A stretch of DNA of 13,334 bases, from contig WLED01000022.1 of the NCBI GenBank assembly GCA_009704445.1, forward strand, positions 1 through 13,334, in the 5' to 3' direction. A program made the translations under genes and the position numbers. The stretch comes from Actinomycetota bacterium (lineage in GTDB: Bacteria > Actinomycetota > Actinomycetes > Nanopelagicales > Nanopelagicaceae). This document shows, piece by piece, positions 6,034 through 13,334 of the stretch (position 1 is the first letter of the stretch; each line of letters starts with the position of its first letter). The notes beneath the pieces were generated by a model. The model was not told the DNA's origin. It made no database searches and was given only the letters and a program-made list of their open reading frames with translations.

Positions 6034-6858
6034 GTGCTTAAATCCCCGAAAAATGTGAGGGCTTCTTTAAGATTTACCATTATGGCTTCGGGTCTGATCT
6101 ATCTAGCAATCATCGGGATGTGGGTTGCTTATTTTGCACCCCGCTGGATCCATGACCGTAATGAGTTCTCTGGAAAATCAGTTGAGCAGTTTAAGTCTGC
6201 ACTTCGAGTAGTAGCCGCGCAAACACCAGGCGGTGCTAGCTCGTCGGGAGCAATACACATTGATTTAGATAGAGAAGCAAAAGTTCGACAATTACTTTTG
6301 CGACGAAGAATAATTTTTACAATTATTGCATTTTCAATTGTCACAACGATTGTTGGAGGCTTTATGAATACCATGCCATTTCTATATGCACTCGTTCCAC
6401 TTTCTGCAATGTTGGTTTATATTGCAAATGTGCGACGACATGTGATTGCTGACCAATTGCATAAGCGTCGAGTCACGCAACTGCATCGTCGAAGTGCTGG
6501 TTTTTCTGCAACTAACTTAGCTGAAGTTGTGCAACCAAAAGAAAGCACAGAACATTGGATACCTTTGTCAGAACGCGAACTTAAAGGTGTAGTCATAGTT
6601 CCACGCGGTTCTACAACTTATCAAAACGTTTGGCAACCAACACAAGTGCCAGTGCCAACTTACATAAATGCACCCAAAGCTGTGCCTTCAAAGCGAGTTA
6701 TTGATCTGACTACACCTGGACAGTGGACTGAGGAACAAGAACTCCTTGAAAGGCAGGCATTGGCAGCGGCATCTCCATCTCGTGATGAAATATTTGATCA
6801 ACAGTTGGCAGAAGAAGCTGTTGAGCGATTGAATCAATCTCGCGCTGCAAACGAATAA
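6034..6858 (+). CDS. sepX: SepX/GlpR-family membrane protein, cell division
   Basis: A 274-residue protein from GTG 6034, two bases after the rimJ stop, with GGAG overlapping the start. An in-frame ATG at 6082 gives MASGLIYLAIIG, which aligns better with the SepX N-terminus (SSGLIYAAIVG type), so the true protein may be 258 residues. Layout from the GTG: TM1 about 18-35 (GLIYLAIIGMWVAYFAPRW), a loop with KSALRVV, TM2 about 93-111, TM3 about 113-132, then a long soluble cytoplasmic tail. The tail has the family's conserved box VWQPTQVPVPTYINAP (199-214) and RVIDLTTPGQW (221-231), and ends in a Glu-rich helix (232-270). In Corynebacterium, GlpR is the membrane receptor for Glp; in Streptomyces, SepX is needed for septation. 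The homologue in M. tuberculosis is Rv0996. The family call rests on the box, topology and synteny; function by homology. Confidence 0.82.
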   Translation: MLKSPKNVRASLRFTIMASGLIYLAIIGMWVAYFAPRWIHDRNEFSGKSVEQFKSALRVVAAQTPGGASSSGAIHIDLDREAKVRQLLLRRRIIFTIIAFSIVTTIVGGFMNTMPFLYALVPLSAMLVYIANVRRHVIADQLHKRRVTQLHRRSAGFSATNLAEVVQPKESTEHWIPLSERELKGVVIVPRGSTTYQNVWQPTQVPVPTYINAPKAVPSKRVIDLTTPGQWTEEQELLERQALAAASPSRDEIFDQQLAEEAVERLNQSRAANE

Positions 6859-6905
6859 CCTACTTGTAGCTCTGATGCCTTAGAGGCTCGTCGTAGATTT
6901 GATGT

Positions 6906-8180
6906 TTAGATCCAAGAGCTAAACCACATTCGGTTTTGCCACTGTTCATATGTGATTAATTGACCTGTAAACAAAGGTAAGAAGTACAGAAAACAGATAA
7001 AAATTAGAATAAATACGCCTATGACGATGCTTTGAGAAAGCAGAGGATTAAGGCGGCTTTCCAGCATTAATTTGGCGCAATAGACAATGGCCACAACTAA
7101 AAATGGTTGAATAATAATTGCATAAAAGGTAAACATTGTTCGATCAGGCAGCGCAAACCACGGTAGATACCCTGCCACTAATCCGATAACAACAAAATTT
7201 GCCGCATTATCTGTAGTTCGATTTCTCAAAGATTTAATCCAACGGTAAACAACAAAAAATATCGCGATTGTGCCAATCCACCATAAAAATGGAGTTCCGA
7301 TTGCTAATACTTCGCGGGCACACTCGGCATTTCCACAACCACTTGGTGCGTCGTAGAAAAAAGACGTAGGACGCAACATAACTAGCCAACCTAAAGGATG
7401 CGATTGGTAAGGGTGTTTTTCAGTTAAACCAACATGGAAACTCAGTATCTCTTTATGGTAATTAACGAGTGCAATAATCGGATTACTTGAACTTTGTCGG
7501 TCCCAGCCCCTATCAGAGAAAAACCAACCCAACCACGTCAAGGTGTAAACGGTTAAAGGAATTAAGCCATATCGAGTAACAACTAATGCAATCTTGCGAG
7601 GAGTTTCGCGAATATCGTGTGTGACCAAAATTCGATAAAGAGTTATCAACACTATGATTGCAATAAAATAAATTGCGCTCCACTTACATCCTAGAGCTAA
7701 TCCAAAAGCAAAGCCTGCCCACCAATGTCTATTTCGACTCCACAAGTAGATACCTAAAAGAGTAAAAAAAGTTAAAAATAAATCAAGAAGAGCAGTTCGC
7801 GAATGAACAAGTAAAAGGCCATCAACGGCCATTAATCCAGCTGCAAGGGCCGTTAACACTGGTGAATAGAAAAGAACATGGACCAAACGCGCAATCAAAA
7901 GAATGAGCAAAGTCCCAAATACTGCTGTCGCAAATCGCCATCCAAATTCATTATCGCCAAAGATTGCTATTCCTGCAGCGATCAGCCATTTTCCTAATGG
8001 AGGGTGAGCAATAAACTCTGGATTTGCTCCCGTAACTTCCACTCCAAAATTGAGAAAATCTTGGGCTCCATCTACGTAGTAGAGCTCATCAAAGATAAAT
8101 CCTTTTGGTGAACCTAAGTTAAACAGCCTCAGCACAAATGAAGCAATTGCGATGATTATTGGGGCAATAGCGGCGGTCAC
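6906..8180 (-). CDS. pmt: Protein O-mannosyltransferase (PMT/GT39)
   Basis: A 424-residue integral membrane glycosyltransferase with roughly ten hydrophobic segments. It carries the PMT N-terminal acidic motif FIFDELYY (D31-E32, the catalytic site region), then AHPPLGKWLI, NEFGWRF and LALGCKWSAIY. The late DRTMFTFYAIIIQPFL block matches the PMT C-terminal domain. The protein ends RMWFSSWI, the canonical actinobacterial C-terminus, so it is complete. It transfers mannose from polyprenyl phosphate to Ser/Thr of exported proteins. It is about 80 residues shorter than M. tuberculosis Rv1002c, mainly because it lacks a cytoplasmic N-terminal extension. The start is GTG 8180-8178 with no Shine-Dalgarno sequence; TACCCT lies 6 bases upstream, which would suit a leaderless transcript. 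It is divergent from rsmI, as in other Actinobacteria. Confidence 0.92.
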   Translation of the reverse strand: MTAAIAPIIIAIASFVLRLFNLGSPKGFIFDELYYVDGAQDFLNFGVEVTGANPEFIAHPPLGKWLIAAGIAIFGDNEFGWRFATAVFGTLLILLIARLVHVLFYSPVLTALAAGLMAVDGLLLVHSRTALLDLFLTFFTLLGIYLWSRNRHWWAGFAFGLALGCKWSAIYFIAIIVLITLYRILVTHDIRETPRKIALVVTRYGLIPLTVYTLTWLGWFFSDRGWDRQSSSNPIIALVNYHKEILSFHVGLTEKHPYQSHPLGWLVMLRPTSFFYDAPSGCGNAECAREVLAIGTPFLWWIGTIAIFFVVYRWIKSLRNRTTDNAANFVVIGLVAGYLPWFALPDRTMFTFYAIIIQPFLVVAIVYCAKLMLESRLNPLLSQSIVIGVFILIFICFLYFLPLFTGQLITYEQWQNRMWFSSWI

Positions 8181-8186
8181 CGGTCA

Positions 8187-8192
8187 AGGGTA
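8187..8192 (-). promoter_or_regulatory. candidate -10 element of pmt (leaderless)
   Basis: On the minus strand TACCCT (TANNNT) ends 6 bases before the GTG of the mannosyltransferase, so transcription could begin at the start codon itself. There is no Shine-Dalgarno sequence to favour a leadered mRNA. No convincing -35 element was found. Confidence 0.35.
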
Positions 8193-8208
8193 TGCGCAGT
8201 TAATCAAA

Positions 8209-8223
8209 AATACTGAGAGTATT
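8209..8223. promoter_or_regulatory. perfect 6-bp dyad between pmt and rsmI
   Basis: AATACT-GAG-AGTATT is a perfect inverted repeat with a 3-base centre in the 48-base divergent gap. It ends 5 bases before the rsmI ATG. GAGAG within it (8215-8219) is the best available rsmI Shine-Dalgarno sequence. It could be an operator for a dimeric regulator or an RNA hairpin that hides the ribosome binding site. Function is unknown. Confidence 0.4.
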
Positions 8224-8228
8224 ACGCC

Positions 8229-9071
8229 ATGACGCTCATTTTAGCTGCAACTCCATTGGGCAATCCTGGTGATGCGAGCAGCCGATTGAAGAGTGCAATT
8301 GCGGATGCAACGATTATTGCTGCAGAAGATTCCAGACGCTTTCATCGTTTATGCCAAGATATTGAGGTCACATTCACTGCCAAAGTTTTATCTTTCTTTG
8401 AAGGTAATGAAGAGGAACGAGCAAAAGAACTTCTTGCTGAGTTAAAAAATGGAGCAACAGTCTTAGTAGTTTCAGACGCAGGCATGCCGACCATTAGTGA
8501 TCCAGGCTTTAGATTAATGAGAGATGCAATTGCCCAAGGGTTAGAAGTTTTGGTCATACCTGGGCCCAGCGCTGTAACTACGGCAATCGCGCTTTCAGGA
8601 TTACCAACAGATAGATTCTCTTTTGAAGGCTTTCCACCACGAACTGCTGGTGCAAGGGCTTCTACTTTTGAAAAACTTAGATTTGAAGAAAGAACTATGG
8701 TTTTCTTTGAAGCACCCCATAGATTAAAGGAATCTCTGGTCGATGCAGTTGAAGTTTTTGGACTAGAAAGAAAATCTGCAATTTGTCGTGAGATGACCAA
8801 GCGTTACGAAGAAACTATTCGAGGCACTCTTTCAGAGTTATTGAGCTGGGCAAACAGCAATGATGTTTTGGGCGAAATAACTTTAGTAATAGCAGGTGCA
8901 GAAGTGGATTCGGCCCTTCGAACCGCAGATGAGATGGTCAGGCGAGTGAAGGAATTTGAAGCAGCTGGAATGGATCGAAAGGGTGCGATCTCAACAGTGG
9001 CCGATGAATTTGGGATATCTAAACGTCTTGTTTATGCCGCGGTCGTTGATGCGAATAAGATGAGCCAATGA
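8229..9071 (+). CDS. rsmI: 16S rRNA (cytidine1402-2'-O)-methyltransferase
   Basis: A 280-residue SAM-dependent tetrapyrrole-methylase-fold enzyme of standard length. It has the N-terminal LAATPLGNPGDASSRL (about 5-20), IAAEDSRRF (30-38), VVSDAGMPTISDPG (80-93), VIPGPSAVTTAIALSG (109-124) and FFEAPHRL (159-166). REMTKRYEETIRGTL follows at about 187-201. These are the RsmI hallmarks. It 2'-O-methylates C1402 in the decoding centre of 16S rRNA. It heads the five-gene housekeeping operon and overlaps metG by 4 bases (ATGA). The ribosome binding site is weak (GAGAG at about 9 bases). Confidence 0.96.
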   Translation: MTLILAATPLGNPGDASSRLKSAIADATIIAAEDSRRFHRLCQDIEVTFTAKVLSFFEGNEEERAKELLAELKNGATVLVVSDAGMPTISDPGFRLMRDAIAQGLEVLVIPGPSAVTTAIALSGLPTDRFSFEGFPPRTAGARASTFEKLRFEERTMVFFEAPHRLKESLVDAVEVFGLERKSAICREMTKRYEETIRGTLSELLSWANSNDVLGEITLVIAGAEVDSALRTADEMVRRVKEFEAAGMDRKGAISTVADEFGISKRLVYAAVVDANKMSQ

Positions 9072-10633
9072 CCAAGTCCTTTTACTTAACGACGCCTATT
9101 TACTACGTCAATGATGCACCCCATATTGGTCATGCGTACACAACTGTTGCTGGCGATGTACTAACTCGCTGGCATCGTCAAAAGGGCGAATCTGTTTGGT
9201 TTTTAACAGGAACAGATGAGCACGGTCAAAAAGTGATGCGCACTGCTGAAGCTAACAATGTTGCACCTCAAGAGTGGGTAGACAAACTTGTAGCTGATGC
9301 TTGGAAACCAAACTGGGAACATCTCAATATTGCAAATGATGACTTTATCCGCACAACTGAAAAACGACATACAGAACGCGTGCAGAAATTTCTTCAATCA
9401 CTAAAGGACTCTGGCCATATTTATGCAGGCAAGTATGAAGGACCTTACTGTGTGGGATGTGAAGAGTTTAAGCTTCCTGGAGACTTGATTGAAATTGACG
9501 GTGCAAAGTGCTGTCCTATTCACAGCAAGCCAATTGAACTAGTAAATGAAAACAACTGGTTTTTTAAGTTATCAGAGTTTACAAAGCCATTACTTGAGCA
9601 TTACCGCAGCAATCCCGAGGCGTGCCAACCAGAAAGTGCACGCAATGAAGTAATTTCATTTCTAGAAGGTGGAGTCTCTGATCTATCAATTTCACGATCA
9701 ACATTTGATTGGGGAATCCCGGTTCCTTGGGATACAGATCAAGTTGTTTATGTCTGGTTTGATGCACTCCTTAACTATGCAACCGCTGTTGGACTAACCG
9801 ACGAAGGAGCATCTGAGGGTGGCAAAAAATTTGCACAGACATGGCCCGCTGATGTTCATTTAGTTGGAAAAGATATTTTGAGATTTCATGCCGTTATTTG
9901 GCCAGCAATGTTGATGGCAGCTGGCCTGGAAGTTCCTAAAAAAGTTTTTGCACATGGTTGGTTACTCGTTGGTGGAGAGAAAATGAGTAAGAGCAAGCTC
10001 ACGGGAATTGCTCCCAAAGACATTACCGATCACTTTGGAGTCGACGCTTTTCGCTATTACTTCTTACGAGCAATTCCATTTGGCACAGATGGCTCATTCT
10101 CTTGGGAAGATATGAGTGCCCGGTATACATCTGAACTTGCTAATGATTTTGGAAATTTAGCTTCACGAAGTGCTGCAATGATTGAAAAATACTGCGATGG
10201 TGTACTTCCTGCCGTTTCTAAAGATTCGGGACTAGAAGAAGCGTTAAAGCAAACGGTTTCTGTAGCCGATGCTGCCATGTGTGCACTTGATTTTCAGGGC
10301 GGAATAGTTGCGATTATGGATTTTTGCAAAAAAGTAAATGGATATGTCACTGAAAAAGAGCCATGGATTCTTGCAAAAGATCCAAATAACAAAGAAGTTT
10401 TAGAGGAAGTTCTATATAACACTGCCGAATCTCTACGTGCACTTGCTGTACTTCTAAATCCACTGATGCCTGATACGTGCGAAATTTTGTGGCAAAGCCT
10501 TGGGGCTCAATCAACTCTTGGAGATTTAGGCGCCCAAACAATTTCATCTGTTGCCAAATGGGGACAGTTACCAAAAGGTGCAACTGTTACAAAAACACCT
10601 GTTTTGTTTCCTCGACTAGAAGTTACTGCCTAA
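9068..10633 (+). CDS. metG: Methionyl-tRNA synthetase
   Basis: A 521-residue class I aminoacyl-tRNA synthetase charging tRNA-Met. The HIGH signature is H19-I-G-H22 within NDAPHIGHAYTT, and KMSKS is at 305-309 (GGEKMSKSKLTGI). A zinc knuckle is built from C128, C131, C149 and H152 (PYCVGCEEF and CCPIH), so the fourth ligand is probably His. The anticodon-binding helical domain follows (about 355-500). There is no C-terminal EMAP/Trbp111-type tRNA-binding domain, as usual for this short actinobacterial form. It overlaps rsmI by 4 bases and ends 6 bases before tatD. In M. tuberculosis the gene is on the opposite strand at this place, so it has been inverted relative to that genome. Confidence 0.97.
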   Translation: MTKSFYLTTPIYYVNDAPHIGHAYTTVAGDVLTRWHRQKGESVWFLTGTDEHGQKVMRTAEANNVAPQEWVDKLVADAWKPNWEHLNIANDDFIRTTEKRHTERVQKFLQSLKDSGHIYAGKYEGPYCVGCEEFKLPGDLIEIDGAKCCPIHSKPIELVNENNWFFKLSEFTKPLLEHYRSNPEACQPESARNEVISFLEGGVSDLSISRSTFDWGIPVPWDTDQVVYVWFDALLNYATAVGLTDEGASEGGKKFAQTWPADVHLVGKDILRFHAVIWPAMLMAAGLEVPKKVFAHGWLLVGGEKMSKSKLTGIAPKDITDHFGVDAFRYYFLRAIPFGTDGSFSWEDMSARYTSELANDFGNLASRSAAMIEKYCDGVLPAVSKDSGLEEALKQTVSVADAAMCALDFQGGIVAIMDFCKKVNGYVTEKEPWILAKDPNNKEVLEEVLYNTAESLRALAVLLNPLMPDTCEILWQSLGAQSTLGDLGAQTISSVAKWGQLPKGATVTKTPVLFPRLEVTA

Positions 10634-10639
10634 TTAAAA

Positions 10640-11500
10640 ATGGCAGATCGCCACAATCGCGACATAGATCGTCCGCGCGCTCCACTTCCGGAACCATTAC
10701 CAGTTCCTACCGTAGATGCACATGCGCATATGGAGATTGTCACCGATACAGCCTTTGATTCACAGGAAGTCGCAGATGTCATCGCAGAGGCAAAATCTGT
10801 AAATGTTGATCGCATAGTTCAAGTTGGTTATTCAGCAGAGCAATCTCGTTGGTGTGTTGGTGCGGCTGAAAAATGGAACACATCTGTGTTGGCAGCTGTT
10901 GCACTGCATCCAAATGAGGCACCAGTTGTAGAGGATTTAGATTCTGATCTAAAGATTATTGAACAACTTGCTCAACATCCTCGTGTTCGTGCAATTGGAG
11001 AGACAGGTTTAGATTATTTTCGAACTCCGCCAGAGTTAAGAGCTCGTCAGCAAGAATCCTTTAAGTGGCACATTGATTTGGCCAAACGCATGAATAAAGC
11101 TTTGGTAATTCATGATCGAGATTCACACGATGATGTACTTTCAGTTTTATCAGAAGTTGGCGCGCCAGAAAAGACTATCTTTCATTGCTTTTCAGGTGAT
11201 GTTGCAATGGCAAAGATCTGTATCGATCGCGGATACGTTCTTTCTTTTGCAGGAACATTGACCTTTAAGAACGCACCTGAATTAAGAGAAGCGGTAAAGC
11301 TTGTTCCTTTAGATCAGTTATTGGTCGAAACCGATTCACCATTTTTGGCACCATCTCCACATCGAGGAGCTGGAAATACACCTGCTCAGATCGCAAACAT
11401 TGTTCGAGCAATGGCAGCAGAACGTAATCAAGATCTAGGAGAATTAGCTAGTGCCTTAAGTGATAACGCTGAGCGAATTTTTGGGTCGTTTGCCCCATGA
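10640..11500 (+). CDS. tatD: TatD-family metal-dependent hydrolase/DNase
   Basis: A 286-residue TIM-barrel hydrolase. Metal-site residues are visible: H28 and H30 in VDAHAHME, E121 in AIGETGLDYF, H158 in VIHDRDSHDD, H182 in IFHCFSGD and D232 in LVETDSPFLAP. Family members are Mg-dependent exo/endonucleases involved in DNA quality control or repair. The N-terminus has a Pro/Arg-rich extension of about 24 residues before the barrel, common in actinobacterial TatD. The ATG lies 6 bases after metG with no clear Shine-Dalgarno sequence (AT-rich TAATTAAAA), so translational coupling is likely. The stop overlaps rsmA by 4 bases. Confidence 0.95.
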   Translation: MADRHNRDIDRPRAPLPEPLPVPTVDAHAHMEIVTDTAFDSQEVADVIAEAKSVNVDRIVQVGYSAEQSRWCVGAAEKWNTSVLAAVALHPNEAPVVEDLDSDLKIIEQLAQHPRVRAIGETGLDYFRTPPELRARQQESFKWHIDLAKRMNKALVIHDRDSHDDVLSVLSEVGAPEKTIFHCFSGDVAMAKICIDRGYVLSFAGTLTFKNAPELREAVKLVPLDQLLVETDSPFLAPSPHRGAGNTPAQIANIVRAMAAERNQDLGELASALSDNAERIFGSFAP

Positions 11501-12339
11501 CATTGCTTGGAGCGGCGCAGATCCGTGAACTTGCAGCACAATTAGATTTAAAGCCTTCTAAATCCCTTGGACAAAACTTTGTCATCGATTCAAATGTCTG
11601 CAGCAAAATTGTTCGAACCGCTGGCGTTACACCCGATGATGTTGCTCTAGAAATTGGACCAGGCCTCGGCTCATTGACTTTAGCGATTCTTGATACCGCC
11701 AAACAAGTAATTGCTGTTGAAATTGATTCAAGACTTGCTCAACAACTTCCGATAACAGTTGCACAATACTTTGATCATCCAGAAAATCTGACAGTTATTA
11801 ATCAAGATGCCCTGAAAATTACTGAACTACCGGGACAGCCAACAGTATTGGTTGCAAATTTGCCGTACAACGTTTCGGTACCAGTTCTACTACACCTGCT
11901 TGAAAAATTTCCAACAATTAGATCTGGCGTTGTAATGGTTCAAGCAGAGGTTGCCGACCGACTTGCTGCAAAGCCAGGCGGAAAAGAGTATGGAATTCCC
12001 AGCGTTAAAGCTGCATGGTGGGCAGAGGTGAAAAACGTTGGAACTGTTTCTCGATCTATTTTTTGGCCCGCACCAAATGTTGATTCAAAGTTAGTCGGTT
12101 TTACCAGGCGCCCCACACCCGGCAACGAAGAGATGCGGGTTAAAGTTTTTACAATTATTGACTACGCATTTGCTCAACGCAGAAAGATGTTGAGATCGGC
12201 GCTTTCTGGTCTATATGGATCATCATCGGTAGCAGAGCAGATTTTGATTAAGGCTGGCATAGATCCCACACTTCGCGGAGAGGCCTTAGAGATTGAAGGT
12301 TTTTGTCAGATCGCAGCCGTTGCACCTGACATTTTCTAG
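11497..12339 (+). CDS. rsmA: 16S rRNA dimethyladenosine transferase (KsgA)
   Basis: A 280-residue SAM-dependent enzyme that dimethylates A1518 and A1519 of 16S rRNA during 30S maturation. Motifs: SKSLGQNFVID (21-31), SAM motif I LEIGPGLGSL (51-60), acidic AVEIDSRL (73-80), INQDAL (101-106) and catalytic motif IV VANLPYNVSVP (119-129). AQRRKMLRSAL, typical of the C-terminal domain, follows at about 227-237. It starts inside the tatD stop (ATGA). In M. tuberculosis rpfB lies between tatD and ksgA; here there is no room for it. Confidence 0.96.
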   Translation: MTLLGAAQIRELAAQLDLKPSKSLGQNFVIDSNVCSKIVRTAGVTPDDVALEIGPGLGSLTLAILDTAKQVIAVEIDSRLAQQLPITVAQYFDHPENLTVINQDALKITELPGQPTVLVANLPYNVSVPVLLHLLEKFPTIRSGVVMVQAEVADRLAAKPGGKEYGIPSVKAAWWAEVKNVGTVSRSIFWPAPNVDSKLVGFTRRPTPGNEEMRVKVFTIIDYAFAQRRKMLRSALSGLYGSSSVAEQILIKAGIDPTLRGEALEIEGFCQIAAVAPDIF

Positions 12340-12360
12340 TCACAGTTATAGGGTCGCATC

Positions 12361-13281
12361 ATGCCAGTCAAAAGTGTGACCGTTCGCGTTCCCGCAAAGG
12401 TCAACCTACAACTTTCTGTTGGACCCAAAGAGGCCGACGGCTATCACAATTTAGTCTCAGTTTTTCAAGCTATCTCGATCTTCGATGACATAACAATTAA
12501 ATTAGGAGAACCAGGTTCTGGTTTAACAATTAGTGTTTCTGGAGATCAAACACATGGCGTTCCGGCAGATGCCAATAATCTGGCGGCGAAAGCTGTAGCG
12601 CTCATTTCGAAAGAATACGACCTAACTGTTGATGCACATATTGATATAAAGAAATCGATTCCTGTTGCGGGTGGCATGGCCGGGGGCAGCGCAGATGCTG
12701 CTGGAACAATCATTGGAATTGATTATCTGTATTCACTTGATATGACCCGCGAAGAAATGATTGAGATTGCAGCAAAAATTGGAAGTGATGTTCCATTTAT
12801 GTTAAGTGGTGGAACAGCAATTGGTACGGGACACGGTGATCAGTTAACTGCCGCTCTTTCTCGCGGTACCTATCACTGGGTATTGGCAGTTTCGACCGTA
12901 GGTTTATCAACCCCGGCAGTTTATGCAGAGTGTGATCGTCTGCGCGGAGAACTTGAAATTGTTGAACCGCAAACTAACGAAGTTTTAATGCAATCACTTC
13001 TTGCAGCTGACGCACCAGGAGTTGGATCTGCATTAGTAAATGATTTACAACTTGCTGCATGTTCACTTCGTCCAGCAATTCGTTTGGTATTAGATGTTGG
13101 TCAGGAATATGGGGCGTTAGGTTCAATTGTTTCTGGTTCGGGACCAACGGTCGCCTTTTTAGTGGCTGATCAAGATTCGGGACTTGATCTTGCAGTGGCC
13201 TTAACCTCAAGCGGAGTAGTTGGAAGCGTTGTGCAGGCTTATGGGCCAGTTGCTGGGGCAAAGGTAATTTCAACAAATTAA
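12361..13281 (+). CDS. ispE: 4-diphosphocytidyl-2-C-methyl-D-erythritol kinase
   Basis: A 306-residue GHMP kinase that phosphorylates CDP-ME in the MEP isoprenoid pathway. It shows VPAKVNLQLSVG (10-21, catalytic K13), DGYHNLVSVFQAI (26-38), the ATP-binding glycine-rich loop IPVAGGMAGGSADAAG (100-115), and GSDVPFMLSGG with D143 as catalytic acid. GSGPTVAFLV near the C-terminus is also typical. ATG 12361 is preceded by AGGGTCGC; the gap from rsmA is 21 bases. The order rsmA-ispE is conserved in Actinobacteria. It is the last complete gene of the window. Confidence 0.97.
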   Translation: MPVKSVTVRVPAKVNLQLSVGPKEADGYHNLVSVFQAISIFDDITIKLGEPGSGLTISVSGDQTHGVPADANNLAAKAVALISKEYDLTVDAHIDIKKSIPVAGGMAGGSADAAGTIIGIDYLYSLDMTREEMIEIAAKIGSDVPFMLSGGTAIGTGHGDQLTAALSRGTYHWVLAVSTVGLSTPAVYAECDRLRGELEIVEPQTNEVLMQSLLAADAPGVGSALVNDLQLAACSLRPAIRLVLDVGQEYGALGSIVSGSGPTVAFLVADQDSGLDLAVALTSSGVVGSVVQAYGPVAGAKVISTN

Positions 13282-13334
13282 TTGCACCTGTTGGTTTGGT
13301 ACAAATCCAGTTATGAGGGAGAATACGGGTTCCG
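13282..13334 (+). other. region downstream of ispE, no gene callable
   Basis: These 53 bases hold no terminator hairpin. An ATG at 13313 opens a frame of seven codons to the window edge, with TACAAA (13300-13305) 7 bases upstream as a possible -10 for a leaderless start. No Shine-Dalgarno sequence precedes it. The piece is too short to judge. Confidence 0.3.

Noticed and set aside
6877..6887. GCCT-TAG-AGGC hairpin between convergent sepX and pmt as a terminator
   Set aside because: Only 4 bp without a T-tract on either strand; expected by chance.
8342..8800. 152-codon minus-strand ORF inside rsmI
   Set aside because: Antisense shadow of a conserved gene whose motifs are intact on the plus strand.
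10477..10758. 93-codon plus-strand ORF bridging the end of metG and start of tatD
   Set aside because: It overlaps two clear genes in another frame, has a Ser/Arg/Cys-rich low-quality translation and no family resemblance.
1..13334. CRISPR arrays, insertion sequences, prophage, tRNA or rRNA genes
   Set aside because: No repeated spacer-repeat pattern, transposase or integrase, terminal inverted repeats or cloverleaf was seen; nearly all sequence is explained by housekeeping genes.

Overview
The window is a 13.3-kb stretch of a low-GC actinobacterial chromosome. Gene order closely follows the Mycobacterium tuberculosis block Rv0991c-Rv1011: FmdB/Ruc-type zinc ribbon, 5-formyl-THF cyclo-ligase, MoeA paralogue, RimJ-like acetyltransferase, small membrane protein, PMT mannosyltransferase, rsmI, metG, tatD, rsmA, ispE. 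The AT-rich codon use, very short intergenic gaps, stop/start overlaps and loss of two genes usual in this block suggest a streamlined aquatic actinobacterium (acI/Nanopelagicales type, e.g. Planktophila-like). That lineage call is inference from style, not from a marker gene.

Layout. (1) 1-168, minus: 5' end of an FmdB-family zinc-ribbon gene. (2) 169-340: divergent intergenic region with a 15-bp tandem repeat and a possible short leader ORF. (3) 341-3878, plus: tightly coupled operon of a CopC-like exported protein, a CopD-CtaG fusion and an acyl-CoA dehydrogenase. This operon sits between two genes that are close neighbours in M. tuberculosis. (4) 3925-4467, minus: 5-formyltetrahydrofolate cyclo-ligase. 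(5) 4522-6858, plus: a shortened MoeA paralogue (Glp-like), a GNAT acetyltransferase and a three-segment membrane protein of the SepX/GlpR family. (6) 6906-8180, minus: protein O-mannosyltransferase. (7) 8229-13281, plus: rsmI-metG-tatD-rsmA-ispE with ATGA overlaps or gaps of at most 21 bp. The last about 50 bases hold no gene that can be called.

How the genes work together. Region 3 probably serves copper delivery to cytochrome oxidase at the membrane, with an unexplained fatty-acid or amino-acid oxidation partner. Region 5 matches the gephyrin-like cell-division module known from Corynebacterium (Glp with its receptor GlpR) and Streptomyces (SepX). The MoeA paralogue here has lost domain II and several molybdenum-transfer motifs but keeps domains III and IV, the part that binds partner peptides in gephyrin. 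It is the most interesting element of the window: a minimal MoeA-fold scaffold that probably no longer handles molybdenum. Region 7 is a conserved housekeeping operon for rRNA modification, Met-tRNA charging and the MEP isoprenoid pathway. It lacks rpfB between tatD and rsmA, just as region 5 lacks galU before the MoeA-like gene.
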